Source of the DNA: Chrysomallon squamiferum
Lineage: Eukaryota; Mollusca; Gastropoda; Neomphalida; Peltospiridae
DNA: 64,000 nt
Assembly: GCA_012295275.1 (NCBI GenBank)
Contig: CM022670.1
Location: 21,998,921 to 22,062,920, forward strand
Reading direction: 5' to 3'
Both the position numbers and the translations under genes were made by a program. Below the pieces are notes generated by a model that saw only the letters and a list, made by a program, of their open reading frames with translations, searched no databases and was not told the DNA's origin. Positions 34,010 to 49,592 of the stretch are shown here, one piece after another. The stretch's first letter is position 1; each line of letters begins with the position of its first letter.

Positions 34010-37000
34010 GTAGGAGTTTTATTAACACTTGTTAAATAAATCATTTTAAATATATTCATTTGTTGTTGTCATACAGAATGTGATAACTTTGCAGTGATGT
34101 ATTTTATTTTTATTTTGTTTACCATTATCATTAGTCAAAAAATAATGCTGTGCAAATGAATGTGAAAATTGCAGTTTTCATTAATTTCTCAGATTTGTTC
34201 AAGTACTTTATTATTAACAAAGGTTGGGACTTTAGTCCAGTCTATTGTAAAACATCACATTTTCCAATATTTATTTAGATTCTGATTTCACTTTTAGATA
34301 CTCTTTCATTTGTTTTACAAAAATTTATTAATTCTGAGAGCATGTTTTCTTTTTTTTGGAAACATAAAAATACTTGTTAATTTTATTTTTGTAGTTTTTA
34401 GCCAAGCTATTTAGTTATCAAACAGGTCCATTAACAATTTCTTAATTCAAATATTCTGAATATCTCAGAAATAGAAAAAAAAATTATTACAGAAATATAT
34501 CTCTAGCTACATGAAATTTTATATGAATGATACTACATGTCAAAACTAAGATACCACATTTTGGAATTCATTTTAATGCAAAAGTTTGAGGAATGGTAAA
34601 ATGAGACATTTGTTTTATGGTAAATTTCATCACTTGTAAAACTGACCCAAACCTCATGTAATCAATACTTTTCGGTTTGACCCAACAGACAGCTTCTTCG
34701 GGTATTAAATTGCTGAAAACTTTTTACTTGACTTGTTTCAAAGACATTCAGACTTTTAACTTATGATATTGCTGTGCATGTTGGAAGTGTTCATGTATTA
34801 AATTGCTGAAATGCATTACACGATTTGTTTCAAAGACATGTAAATGTTTTACTGGAGATACCACTGGGCCTGTTATGTAATACGTGTATCAGTTTTGTAA
34901 ATTCCTTCAGAAATGGATCAGACAATTTTGAAAAGTTATCAGACTTGTTGAAAAGCTGCCAGCTCAGAAAATTTTAAGTGCTCATACAGATCGAGAATGC
35001 AGCTGGAGAAGACAAGTTAAATTGTGTTTAAATCAAAACCAACGTGAGACTATTTGAGGTATTTTGAATCACATGTAAATTTAAATCTTCCAAGTCAGAA
35101 TAACGGTTCATGCACTTCGCTTGACACTTAAACACCATCTTGTGCAGTCATTGCCAAGCAAATTTAAAAACATATGGAACTGGGTAATATTGTTATTGAT
35201 CCAAGATTGCTGATTGGTTTGCATGTTGCCTAATTTTCAATGTGTTGTGGGTAAACAGTCAAATACAGTCAAAACTAAAGATATTTATTGTGTTTATTTT
35301 AATTTTTATTTATCTATTGTTTGATGCAATTAATTTATGGAAATAACCAGAAAGTGTGGGTGTTCTGCCATGTCTATTTTTTAATAATATTTTTTTGTTA
35401 AAAATACACATTTATATACATCATTTTTCAACTGAAATTCACTGTCAGTGAACTGTTTTCACAAACTCATTACATTACTGCATTACTTTATAATTAGCAA
35501 AACAAACAAGCAGGTACAAAGAAAAAGGTTTCTTCTGTAAGAGTCCAGAAATAAATTTAAGCTATATACTGTCACTGAAAAGCTAATTATTTCATTTCAA
35601 ATTAATAATTAAAATTTTAATTGTCTTTCATTTAAACAATTTAAATACACATAGCTCTTACAAACTGAAGTTTGTTTTTCTGTTACTGACTGTAGATATA
35701 AAGCTGTTGTTTATTTTGACAAAAGCTCTTCTGAACATCAATAATAACATACACTTAATCACTGGAAACAAGTTACGTGTTTTATTAGCAGTGTGTGATA
35801 GTGTGCCAGCAGTAGGAGGTAAAAAGAATGTTTGCAGTTGCCAAAACACAATCTAGGTGTAGACAGCTGTTTTTTGTAAGCAGATCTTTGCCATTCTTTT
35901 CTTTATATGACTTCAGTTTCTGTCAATTTAAGACATATACACCAAACTGATCATGTAAATTTAGCAGTAACATCGCTCTTCAACAAATCTGAGACTGTTA
36001 ATGCAAGTTTTAGAAGTTAGTTTAATAATGGGCTTGCCAGAAGGAAAAATACTATCTACTGAATGAGTATGTTCATTGGGGAATATGTTGTAGATTCTGC
36101 ATGTGTATTTCAGATACCTCACTTTTGTTCAGCATCTGTTGTCTGATATTTACATACACACAGCAGTGCAAGAAATATTGCACATGAATCATTTTAGAGA
36201 CCACAGCCTTAAAATATGTATCCTCCTTTAGTGACATTTTTCATACTAAGAATCAGATGCAAGTTCATGTCTCATGGTTTTTTAAAATTATATTTGTCTC
36301 TTTAAAAAGATGTTTATAACAGTGAAATCCCCTTTTTTTTTGGTTATGGCTGTCTTATTTGACTTAATAAATCTAACATTAACAGCACAGTCTTAAATAT
36401 TGTCATTTTGTTTAGTCTCGTTTTTCAAATTAAGAATCAGATACAAGCTCGTATCTGGTGATTCTTCTTTATACGTCTGTGTAATGAGATGTCTGTAACA
36501 GCGAGGTGACTGGTTTATGTGGCCGTGGCTGTCTCACTTGACTAGCAAACCTGACGTTAACAGCACAGCGTTTTTAACTTGGTCATGGTAATTACGAAAC
36601 TAATTAGATGTTTAGCTCATATCGGCCAATTTGGAAGTGGAGCAAATAAAAAATAGTAAATCATTTCACTTTTAATTTGACTCGTGTCGGTTTCAAATTT
36701 GTTTAAACAGAGCGGAGCGTAGTTAAACTTGACAATTTTATCACAGTTGTGTGTTCATGCATTTTTTTTCTCTCTCTGAGCGACATTTTTTTTTTTTTTT
36801 TTTTTTTTTATTATAAGAAGATTTTGAAAAAGGAGGAGGTCAGACAAGTTGTTTTGTCGTATTACATTGGTAAAGATTTGTTACTAAAAAAAAAAAAAAA
36901 CACCATGATCCTTCATGAATAAATCTTGGCAAGTCTTTTCATGATTATAAAGATGCACAGTGTGTGTCAATGGAGCTGAGTCTGTGCTCATTGATAATAT

Positions 37001-39040
37001 GTTAATTCGGTTTTCTTTTCAGCACCCTGACAAGATACCACATGCTTTTAAATAACTTAGCCAAAAATATTTGAATTATGTGTTCGAAAATTTTAATGAA
37101 AAAATTTGTCTTCCACAGAGGTCATACAGTAAATGTAGTAATAAGCTTAGCCAGCAAAAACATGTACAGTTTGTTAGAATGAATTTTATTCCTTTGGTTT
37201 TTTTAATAATGTAGCTGAAAATATTTAAATAATGTGTTTGAAAACTTTAATATAGAAAAAGGTTCTATTCATGAAGGTCATACAGCATAACATATTTGTT
37301 TTGCTAGGAAGGAATTCACTCATTGCTTTTAAACAACTTGGCAGATGGGAAATGTTTAAGTAATGTATTTGAAAAATTTAACAAAAAGATGTGTTCACAC
37401 AGAGATCATATGACAGAAATTAATAAGCAGAGTTTGCAATAACATAATATAGCTATTTTGTTAGCACAGAGTTTGTTCTTTGCTTTTAAATAACTTAGCA
37501 GAAAATATTTAAATAATGTATTAGAAAACTTTTAATAAGAAAGATCTTTTCACATAAAGGTCATGGAATATATATTAATAAGCATTGTTTGCAGTAATAT
37601 AATATTATTTTATTATCATGGGTTTGATTTCTTCCAAAAACTGTATTGAAGACATGTTATCACAAAACAGAGTTGAAACTTTTATAAAATACTGTTTCTA
37701 ATGTTCACTGTTCTTAAACTGTAACAAATATATTTTATCAAATCGAGACAGGTGCTATAGAAAAACAGAAAATAAAGTACTGATGTGGAGTCCAGTTTCA
37801 GTCTCTTTGACATATTTACAACTCTTTGTTAATAGCTCAGAGATTCCACTTGCCGTTAATACAAACATTACGCACTTAGCAAAACATATCTTCATCTTCA
37901 AGTACTGAAGTCATGCAAATGAGCTTTTACCCTAAAAATACTGTTATATCATTTACGTTTATTTTCCGTTTTTGTTGATCCATCTCACCAGTGGCATTTA
38001 AATTTAGACATGATTTCATTTTAATGACCCTTAATCATGCTGATATGCAATGCAGCACAGTTTAAGATTTTCAATTTGAGTTATTAATTTAAAACGTGCT
38101 GACATCTGCTAAAGATGGAGATTTTAACGTAATGAACAATCTTTGGACTCACAATGCATTGAGGTTTTTTTTTTTAAAATGGTGTGAATGGTTGATCAGA
38201 TGATGTCTTACTTATGCTGTTTTTTGGAACCATGGTTTAACTCTACACCATCAGAATTTTCCAAATGAGTAAAAGCTGAACTACTTAAATATCCAGTATC
38301 AGCCCATGTTCTTTGATCACAGACCACCAAGCTAGGAATCTCGGTTTTAATAATAAATCTAACCTGTACAGTGTAAGAAACTTAATTGTATATTGTCACA
38401 TTGTATATTACATGTATATTGTCACTGAGTATATATATACCAATTTTAAATTATATTAAATAAATAGTCAATATAGCTTAAGTTATTATTTTTCTTGAAC
38501 ATACGTTTAAATCATTAAAAATTACATCTTTGGGGAAGATGCTGATGAAAGTTAATAATTTAAAGTTAATAATAATAGTAATAATAATAATAATATAATA
38601 ATAATAACAAAAGTAGTATTAATAATAGTAATGATAATAATAATAGTAATAATAATAACAGTAAAATAATAATAATAGTAATAATAATATAATAATAACA
38701 ACAACAACAACAATAATAATATTTAAAGTTTTATTTTATTGTTATTTTTATTATTTTATGATTATGCAGGAATAACAAGATGTTATTAAAGATGAATGTT
38801 TTATTCACTGTATGAGCCCACTGAACTGAATTCCTTTCAGTGTACATTTCTGTGCAGCATGAGCTAGGTAATTCTGTGTAGGTGTGGTTGACACGGACTG
38901 GTGTATGCAAATGTCTACCAGATGACTTTGTGTGTACTTTTTTTTTTATCTACTGGGAATCCGTCATTAACTATATATAAATAAGTGTGTATACATGTAT
39001 ATATATGTGTGTATGTGTATATATGTGTGTGTGTGTGTGT

Positions 39041-39078
<38 letters not shown>

Positions 39079-39403
39079 TGTGTATGTGTATACACACATG
39101 CATACACACACATGCACACATACACACTTACATATACATAATTATGTTTCCAGATTAATAAATCAAAGAGAGCAGAAATGTTAATAAATATTTTTTCACC
39201 AATGGCCCAAGAATAACTTGAACTCTTTTCCATATGCTATTTCTTTTTATATAGTAGTTAATGATAGAAGACATTGCAGAAGTATTTTGGTAAACATCCA
39301 GAAATGTTTACTTTTTTGTAATTAATAAATTACTTTTTTACAAAATAGTTAAAAAATATATTTAAAAAATGTAAGCTAATGTCATCTGAGTACAATTTTA
39401 AGA

Positions 39404-39437
<34 letters not shown>

Positions 39438-42400
39438 ACAAATGACATGTATTGCAGGTAAATAACTTGAATTAATTTGTTTGAAACTAAACACTTAAAA
39501 TATTACAGAAACTTTGTAAAAAGTATTTTATATATAAGTATGTAAATTACTTTTTTGAAGTAATTAAGCTGTTATATAATTTGCTTTTTTTTTTGATTTA
39601 TCAGAATGCATTTGCTTATATGAAAAATTATTTGTATTATTAAAATTTTGCAAAAACTTTATATTTTCTTTTTTTCTTTTCTTTTTAACAATTAAGCCCT
39701 TAAAGGAAAAAAAGTAAGTTATATCATTGTTTTGTTCTTTTGTTGTTATTTTTATTATCTTTTTAAATTTTGTTTTGTTTTGTTTTTTAATATTTTGCAC
39801 AAGTTGTTTTGGTTTTTTTTATCTGCTGCACTTAAAACTAATATTTCATCAAAACATTTTGTAAAAAATCAGTATTCTTGAAAATGCTGTCATGTTGTTG
39901 TTTTTTTATACACATTTGTATATGTAACTTTAACATACACTGTATATTAATGAATAAATTAAATAAATATTAAAAAGATTATTTTTAATTTACTGTTCAA
40001 GACACTAAACTCTGACATCTAGCAGTTGAAATATGAAATATTTTGGTAAAAAAAAAACCATTTAACCGAGAATTATAAATAATTTTGCATTTACCAAAAG
40101 ATTTTTTTTTTCTTACAAGATTATATATTTTTTTCAATAATTGGTATTTAAGTGTTATTTATTAGATGTTCAAAAATGCTTTGTTATTAAAAACAGAACA
40201 GTAACAAGAAACAGCAGTATGTTTCATGTATGACCCCCTGGGGAAACCACCATCAAGATTTTCTCATGTGTGAAAATGACCTATTTGGGAAATAAATAAA
40301 CAAATAAATAAATAAATAAATAAGTTACATTTTTTTCATTTTTTGAATTATTTTCATTATATTAAAAATTTCTTGACATCCATGTCACAGGTTAACAGTT
40401 AAAGAAAATCTAATATTTACAATTCATAGTGATAAAAAGTAAATGAATTAGTTCATAGAGCAGCAAGACATTTTAAATTTAAAAAATAATAATGTTGGTA
40501 TTTATTTTGTTTTTTCAAGTCTTATAATGTAAATGGTACTAATTGTTAATAAAACAAATTTGATGCACGTGTGAATTTTTTGCGTGTTTATCATCAAATA
40601 TCTATGAATTAATTTTTATTTTCTTTGTTAATATTCTGTAAAACTCGTGAAACATTTTCAAACATGTTAACTTATTTTTTTGCCTTTTAATAGTTTCTGA
40701 GAAAAATGTATTTAAATTTATTTTGGTTAGTTTAAAAATATCACACATCAGATTAGTTATCTTCTCTCAGATCATTTCAACTTTTTAAGAGTTTGCAAAA
40801 ATTTTTGAAACTTTATCTTTCTCTGCTGTTACAACAAGGAAAATAATTTAATATAAAACTTTCAGAAATGTTTAGTTTTTAAAAACGTTCGATGTTGAAT
40901 TAGATTTTGATGTAAAACTGGATGTCAAGCAGGATGCTGTGTTAGTCAGACTGTCAGTATTTGTTGTGTCAGTTCTGTTGTGTTGTGTTGTGAAAACTTG
41001 GTGTTTAAAGTTGACAACAGAAGTCTTGGTGTTGACAACAACACTCTGGTGTCTGTTCCAAGTGCCAAGCTGTAACCTACGTGAACATAATGTAACAGAT
41101 ACGTGCCAACATTGTCAGGCATTTGGGTGTCAGCTACAATGTACGTTGCAAGTGTTTACATACTCACTTTTTATTAATATAACTTGACATTTTACTTTCT
41201 GTGGCTCATTCCCTTTCACTGGGTGGAAAGTGAGAAAACTGTAAATATCTTGATACCTTTCATCTGAGTGTAATATTGAGATGAGCACAGGGCATTTAAT
41301 CTGGGGGAAAATAAACACGATAAAAATAATGTAAACAGCAGTTTGTCCTCTTTGGTTTGTTTACTTCGCATAGATTAAAAGTAATTTCATCATCCAAAAT
41401 TACTTTGAGATTTAATTTGAAATGATTAGTAATTAAACTGTATTAGTAATTTGGGTTTTATGATATCCTTTGAATTTCTTTTATCAAATTTCTTCAAACT
41501 GAAGACATGAGGAGAGTGCTGACTTTAGGATAAAACATTCTCACTGTTCCCCTTTTTCCTGTTCTAACTAGTTTATCAAATATCATGCTATGTTTTATTA
41601 TTACTCAGACAATATGCAAAAAGAGGATTTCTAAGCAGCTGATTGAAATATGTAGCAAATCTACTCTGAATGCTTCTTGTCATAAAAATAAAATATTATT
41701 TACATATTCAGAAGTTGATGATAGAAGCTTTTTCATATTCAAACAAAGCAAATGTTTCTGACTTTCCAAAAAAGTTATCTTCTAAACTTAACAATTTAGT
41801 TAGTTTAACTACATGGTTTTATCAAAACTTCGTGGATGGCTTAGTAACTTATTAAAAAAAACTGAAATAGTCATAGATATAAACAGAATGAAAAAAATAT
41901 ATATTAAAAAAATAATAATAAAAATAAAATAAAAAATAAAAATATATTAAATTTTAAATTAAATTCAAATGCATTTCTCTTTTCTAGAACAATTTTCAAA
42001 ACTATACTTAATGATTTATCTGCTACACATGTCTAGCTTAAGTTAACGTAAATTATGTAAGCTGCCTGTGCATTGTTAACTTAATAAATTTAATCTTGAT
42101 ATCACAAATTTAAATGCTCTTATTAGACAAGCTCTATCCTTGCATTTCTTATCTATCAAAAACTTCACAGTCTCAATAAAAACCCAATGTGTTGGTTAGC
42201 TGATTAATGTTACAATCGGTGTCATCGGTTTGTAACACGGATTTGAAGGGCCTCAGTTCGGAAGATCTGTTTTGAAACTGTACCCCATTTTCTTTATTCT
42301 CTTTCACAGAGGGATTACTTATGTTATTGATGGTATCGTGTTGTAGCTTCTCCCATCATGGAATTAAAACTGCTTACCAGTCACACTGAGCTGTTGAGTG

Positions 42401-43700
42401 GAGGCATTATTTCACCCCTGTGTGTGTGCGATATTTAAAAAAAAAAAAATTAAAAAAAAAAAAGATCTTTTTACCCCTGCTCGCTGAGGTGTGACCGGTC
42501 AGGTATCATTTACTCTGTAATTTATAAATTATATCAGCTGTGAAGCACCGTGGTTTTACAAGGAAATGTTTGTCGTCTGATATAACTGGTGTACTTGTTA
42601 AGCATCCAGTGCCTGCTCTCCTGACATGGACCAGACGGTCACACAGAAAAACACGTCTCCTCAAAGACCCACCAGACTGAGGAGATTTGTTTGTTTTATT
42701 TTGAACTTGTGTTATAAATAGATCTCCTCAACTGCAGATCTGCTTCACTGAGTTACTGCAGCGTACAGAAATAAACAGAATAAAAAGTAACATAACAAAA
42801 AGAACATACAAATGTTAATAATGGCTGAAGTATTTTGCAGATGTGTATTTTTTTTTCTTTAATGTTTAAAAAAAATAACTATTAAATGCTTTTTAGATTT
42901 TATTATATTATTTATTCATGTACTGTAATTAAATTTGAATATATGAAATAATAAGGTATTTGACATTTGATAAAAATAAGTTTTACAAAATTGTCCTATT
43001 TTTTTTCTTTCTGCTTGCTGTATTTATGTATTTTGTTGTTGTTGCAAACCTTTGTCAGAAGAATGAATTAGAATTTCACAGTATGTTTTGTAGCAATAAT
43101 AAGGAGGCTATTGCTGCTGTTGAGTCTATTTTCCACTTAAAATTTTAAATAATAAAAACAAATTAAAAAAACAGTTTTTGCCTATGAAAAGATAAACTGA
43201 CATTGACAAAGAATGTAACTTTTAGAATATATGTAAGAGAATTATATCCAAACATAAAAAAGAATTTTATTATATTTTCCTCCAACTTTTCATGTAACAT
43301 AGATCTTTCTAGCAGGTCTTTTGAAAAACATATTTTCATAATTAGCTGGCAGAATTTTATTGGTTAAATGTACTAAGATATATCACTGATTAGTTACAGA
43401 AAAGCTCATGCAATAGGTTTTTGCTGATTATTTTAAGATGTATACAATTATAAAATCAACATTTTTTACTGAGATATCATCTCACTGGTAGATATTTTGT
43501 GCTAGAACTGATAATAAAGAATGAACTAAATCACTGACACTATGGTTTCATCATCATCTGTTCTTTGATAAATTGTTTATAAATAATTCAGCTTTCACTT
43601 TCTTTATTCTTTTGTTTTTTCCACCATCACCAACATACATACTCCCTTGGACACCAACATCATGTACAAAATAATATCTACAATTTCTCGTGTAAGTTTC

Positions 43701-43752
<52 letters not shown>

Positions 43753-44980
43753 GAGAGAGATAGTGTATTTATAATGAGCTGTCATAATGCAGCTGCTATT
43801 TTCAATGTTTTATTTGAACATACATAAAATCACAGACCACAAAAGTAATATGATGTCCCAGCTGGCAGCATATATTAAAAAGTACAAATAACAAACTGAT
43901 TCAGCAAAAAAAAAAAGTATAGTGTGCAGTGTTTGAAAGGTTTTTGTTCAGATTTGTTGTTGTATTAGAGACAGGCTGCATCTAGTCATTAATGAACACT
44001 TGTATCATGTGACTGTCAGTCAGACCTCACCCCATGTCACACCTCTAATCTCATCATCTGTCACCCTGGTGTAATGTAGCAGACACTGGTGTAAGTGTGT
44101 GTGTGAGATTACCAGTATCAGTCACATAACAACAGTTAATTAATTATCTTGTAATTAATTGTCCATAGTTTTTATTTAGGTCTCGTTTTTGTTTTGCCTA
44201 AGTATGATAATCTTAGAAAGATAAATTACTGAGTTGCTAGGGGTTTTCTTGAGAGTTTAACTATAAAGTTTTTTTTAATATTTTATTGTGATCTCAATGC
44301 TAAGTAATTTAACTATATATGTGTTAAGCTTTTGTACATTAATCTCTATGGCAAGTAACTTAAATATTAAGTTTTCACATTTTAAATAATATATCTCAAT
44401 AAAAAATAATTTGAATATAAAGTTTTTACATTTTTGTTTATATCATAATCTCTGTGTTAAGTAATTTAAATACAAACTTTTTACATTATATAATAATCTC
44501 TCTGGCAAATATCTTAAATATAAAACTTTTATGGTTTATATATAATCCCTGCATTAATTAATTTAAATATTATGTTTTTATATTTTAATTTATATCATAA
44601 TCTCTTTGAGATAAGTAATTTAAATATAAGCTTTTCCATTCTAAGGTATATTATACTCTGTACCTGAGTAACACAGTTTAAATTACTTTTTCTTGTTCTG
44701 GTGTTTTTTTTATTTAGATAAACAAGCTGATTTGTTTCAGGCCGTTTAACTGATAACAGAGAATAATGTTGGTGTCCTCCCTTAATATATCTTACAGTGA
44801 AAACTGGGTCCCAGTAAAACTCATTCAGCTTTACCAGTTGTTATGTTCTGTACACAGATGCATGTAAATTTTAAACATTAAACAAACACAGAATAATGTA
44901 AAGTGAAATGTAAATATTTCAAACACACAAGATCTGTAAATACAGTACATAATTACCTAAGTATTTTCTGTGCAGTATTT

Positions 44981-45018
<38 letters not shown>

Positions 45019-45077
45019 AAGTTGCTGTTTCAGTCATCTGTACACAAAAAAAGGCTGAATGTTTTTCATTGAATGAT

Positions 45078-45108
<31 letters not shown>

Positions 45109-47846
45109 TCCAAGTAAAAACATTGGTTGTTTGGGTTCTGTTTTTCTAAATTTAATATTTCATTGTCTTCAGGCAAAATGGCTTGTCCTTTGTTTATATA
45201 GATTGACTGTCTGTATGTTGTTAATACTATGTTTTTTGATTGTGTGTGCAGTGTTTGTGTATGTTACCTACATATTGTGAGCAATGAGAAAAAAAAAAAA
45301 GATGTAATGAAACATACAGAGACATTTTACTTGTGTTCCTTGACTAATCATTTGAAGTGTTTAGGTAAGTGAAAAAAATAAAAATAAATCGTTATGGAAA
45401 ATTACCAACACATGTGTTCCAAGGTTTCTTAACATGTTATTTTTTTTTTTTTTTTTTTTTGATTTTACACTTGTTTACTGTCTTTAACCATTTTAACATT
45501 CTGTTTGAAATTTCCCTCCCACAACAAATAAAACCAGTTTTATCAGTTTGTTTATATTTTCTTTTCTGATGCAGGAAGCAGTGCAGTAAGATTCCAAAAG
45601 AAAAAATGTAACAGCAAAGTGAAAAAGAATTGTTTATAACACTGTTTGTGTTTAGTTTGGTATAATTCTAGTGACATTAACAATGAAATAACAAAATGTT
45701 AAAATTATTTTTAAATCCCCCAAAATAACTGATTTAAAAAAAAAAAAAATAATAATAAACGTACCTGTTCTTTAAAAAAAACACTCTACTTATAGGATGT
45801 ACTTTCAGAAATAGCCAATCACACGCAAGACATGCCATAAACTTCAGGTTTAAAACTAACACATAAACAGCAACTTAATTACAATATATCAGATCAAAGA
45901 AGCGATTAACCAATTTCAGCTAGTTTTAGGAGAAAAAAAAAATGAAAATTTTTCTGAAATATAGTGCCCACACAGTGAAAGTTACAAAACAATACTACCA
46001 AACAAACTGATTATTCAAACAGTGGTGCAGTGATTAATGTCCTAAAATATCAGTGTGTGTGTGTGTGTGTTTCAGTAGATCAAAAAGTAAAGTGTTTTAA
46101 AGCTGATACAGGTTATTTCTGTCTTCAGCTGTTAATTTTCGTCAGAGATTTTTTATTGTATCTTTTGTTTAACCTGGAATAAGACAGATATGATCTGTTA
46201 AGTGTGCTGAGTTGAAATTAAAATGTTGAAATTGAAAGATGTTATGAAATAATTTAAATTCAATAACAGCCATCTTTCTGTGACTGTTAAACAGCTTATA
46301 TATATATATTAATATGTTTGACACAGTTTGAAATTTGTTTAAAATGAACATTAAGGTATAAAACTATATGTTGTCAGTTTTGTTAGTGATGTCTTTTTTT
46401 GTATATTTCAATATTCTTTGATTCCTTTTTTAAACTTACAAATACTTCAGTTAAACTGAAGTTTCTATATTGGTTTCTTTTCAACATTTTGGATATTTCC
46501 ACTATTGCATTGTTTATATGTATATGTGTTTTCTGAAAAAAATAAACATACTGGTAGTAATAAATTATCAATAAATTTATTTTACACACTATACCTCCAA
46601 CGTTGAACACCATAACTGTAGTTTTAATATTTGTTAATGAAACTTAGTATGTCTATTATTACATTTTATAATTTTATCAATTTGCAATGTTTATATATAT
46701 ATAAAAAAAACTATAAAAAAAGCAACAAAAACAAGAAAAAAGGTATAAAAGTAAAAAAAACAAACAAAAAAACATTAAAATTTCATGAGATATTTAATTT
46801 TTGTTTTAATCTGTTGCAGGAGACATTAACAGAGGCCAGATAGAGTACAAACTGAAACTTGGAGAGAATTCAACAAGTGATAGTTTTTTTTTCAAAATCT
46901 CTGACAAAGGTAAGCAATAAATAATGGTTATTTCAATTTTAAAAACACTTACATTTTTAGAAAGTTACAAGAGCAAAAAAAAAAAAAAAAATTATATATA
47001 TTTATTTACAGACTCAGGTGCACATCTGATGTTAAATATAAAACCATTGTTTCAAAATGGACTGATATTAAATGTTACAACAGCAGCTGTGTATAACTCA
47101 GACCATTCTTATCAGTGCTCCTACCCAAGTTGTATAATTTCAATACAATTTTTAATAGTTTTCTGACCTGTTTTTTTTTTTAGCTGTGTTATCATCACAG
47201 TCAGTCTCACTGTTCAGATTACTGTGTTTTTGATTTGATAGCTGGACAATGGCTTTGGTGAGCACACCAGTGAACTCAGAGTGTGTGTGTGTGTGTGTGT
47301 TGTATGTGTTTATGCCATTGTTGTTAATAATTTTGTGTGTCACTGGATGTTAACTGATGTAGAAACTTTGTGTTATTCAGAAGCAGAGAGATAAAAGGAA
47401 AAATTTTAAAATTAAGTATCATACATCAGTAGGTATCATACACCTCAGTAAAGATTGTACATATCAGTTAATATCATACAAAGCAGTTAGCATAGATATT
47501 AGCAAACATCATATCAGTAAGGATCATATATATGGATATCAGCAAGGATCATACTTTTTTCATTCTCTGTATTAGGATATATCAAATAATTTTTAAAATA
47601 ATTTTTATATATTTTTAAGCAAACAAAGAATATATTAGTAAACATACTACAAAGCAGTAAACATGGATATTAGCAAAGATTATATCAGTAAGGATCATAT
47701 ATATTTGTAAGGATCAAATATCTGTAAGGTTCATGGATATCTGTAAGGATCACATACATACATACACATATTTATATATATATATGTATTTATGTAAGGT
47801 TCATGGATATCTGTAAGGATCACATACATACATACACACACATGTT

Positions 47847-47877
<31 letters not shown>

Positions 47878-48665
47878 TTATGTACGGTTCTAAGGATCAT
47901 AGATACTAGAAAGGATCATAGATGTATAGAGATATCAGCAAGAATTATTTGCATATCAGTAAGGACAGCAGTAAAAGATATCTTAGATATCTTATATACA
48001 CCATGTCATAACCAGTTATGAAGTACTTAAACATTCTCAGGTGTGCAGCCAAATGTTGTTTATTTGAAAACTCTCAAAAGAGTCATGATTCCCAGAGAGA
48101 TATGAGTTAACAGCACTTACAAGATAAAAGAGTAAGAGTCAGTTAATTTGACGCCATGTAAAAACAACTTTTACCGAGCAGAGTAAGCAGTTAGTTACTT
48201 GTGTCAGTTATTATTTACAGTTATGTCATCCTAAAGCTATTTTCAAGGCAGATTTCTTTGGGATGGTTGTTTTTTTTTTTTTTGAGACATTTAAAGAAGA
48301 AGTTTTGAAATACATTTATATATTTTTTTAAACTTAGAAGATAAGTCTTATTCAAAATAACTTTCAAAATGTCAAAAGTAAATTTTTGTAAATTTTATTG
48401 TTGAAAATTTTGTTTATTTTGTTTTACTACAGAATCAAAAACAGTATTAATGGGGAGAAAAAATCTATAGGTGATTTGAATTTAATTTTTTTTTTTTTTT
48501 TTTTTTTTTACTGAAGAGCAAGAAGGCAATATAAATTTCTTACTATTAAAAACAAATTAAAATTAAAAAAAAAAATTATTATTATTATTAGCAGCAGTAA
48601 TATAATTGTTATTATAATTATTACTTTAAATTTTTTTTTTTTATTAATTTATACATCTATTTATT

Positions 48666-48696
<31 letters not shown>

Positions 48697-49554
48697 TATT
48701 TTGCGTTGTTTGTTTTTTTGGTTTTTTTAGGGGATTTTCTTCTTCTTCTTCTTCTTCTTCTCTTTTTTTACTACATTTTCAAAAAAAACAACAACTAAGT
48801 AACAGAAATACATTGTGAAAGGTGAAATAATACCTGAAGCTGGTTTCCCTTAAATCACATACCTGTAAACAAATATTGAGTAACGTACATAATTATTGTT
48901 CTGCCGTGTTCTCCTGCACTCTGTGTTCTCTTTGTAATCCTCAAGCTTGTGCAGAGTTCCTACAGCAGACATTTTTTCCTGTCATTGTCTTACAAGTAAA
49001 AATAGAAACTCTTGGCCTTTCTCCAGTTGCTTGGAATTTCTTCGTGTTGGAGCCTCACAGACAAACATGCTGATGGATCAGATTTTTTTTTATGCAAACA
49101 AAATGAAATAAAGAGTTGAAAATCTTTCCTTTTTTTTTCCCCATCCTGATCATTTTTTAAACTGTTTTCTTAGGTGAAAATTTCTCCTCAAACAAAAGAA
49201 ATGTTGGCTTTGTATAGAGCCAGAAGGTTTTGGTAGTTTCTTAATGTTAATTTGAAAGTTAGATTTACTTTTTTGATTCTCTGCATTAGGATATATAAAA
49301 TAATTTTTAAAATAATTTTTATATATTATTTTTTAAAGCAAACAAAGAATATTGATAGTTTCCAGTTACATTATAATCAGTCTGAATATATATATATATT
49401 TTTTTTTTAAATTAAAAACAAAAACTGTTGATGGATTCCAGTTATAATATAACCAAAATATAATGTGAAATAATTTTAATTTTTTATATTTTTTTAAAAG
49501 AAAGTCTTTTGATGCTTTGCAATTACATTATAACCAAAGACCGATATACGAAAT

Positions 49555-49592
<38 letters not shown>

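Larger units (their letters stand above)
34010..46819. other. FREM intron 1 (12.8 kb)
   Basis: No exon or second gene recognised. It contains tandem duplications at 34699-34860, 36230-36595 and 37030-37630, an AAT array at 38570-38730, TG/TA/CA repeats at 38985-39140, (CA)n at 43703-43746, a 70-bp array at 44285-44640 and poly-A/T runs. Somewhat more complex patches lie at 42480-42720 and 43960-44110, with no coding signal. Confidence 0.75.

Noticed and set aside
38985-39140. Imperfect hairpin as a possible miRNA gene
   Set aside because: Complementarity arises from TG/TA/CA dinucleotide repeats rather than a specific stem.
40939-41187. 82-codon frame with several Cys ([13 protein letters not shown])
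   Set aside because: Built on TGTTG/ACAAC-like repeats in an intron; no splice sites or known Cys pattern.
48876-49073. 65-codon frame with Cys residues
   Set aside because: Isolated, no domain, surrounded by low-complexity intron.
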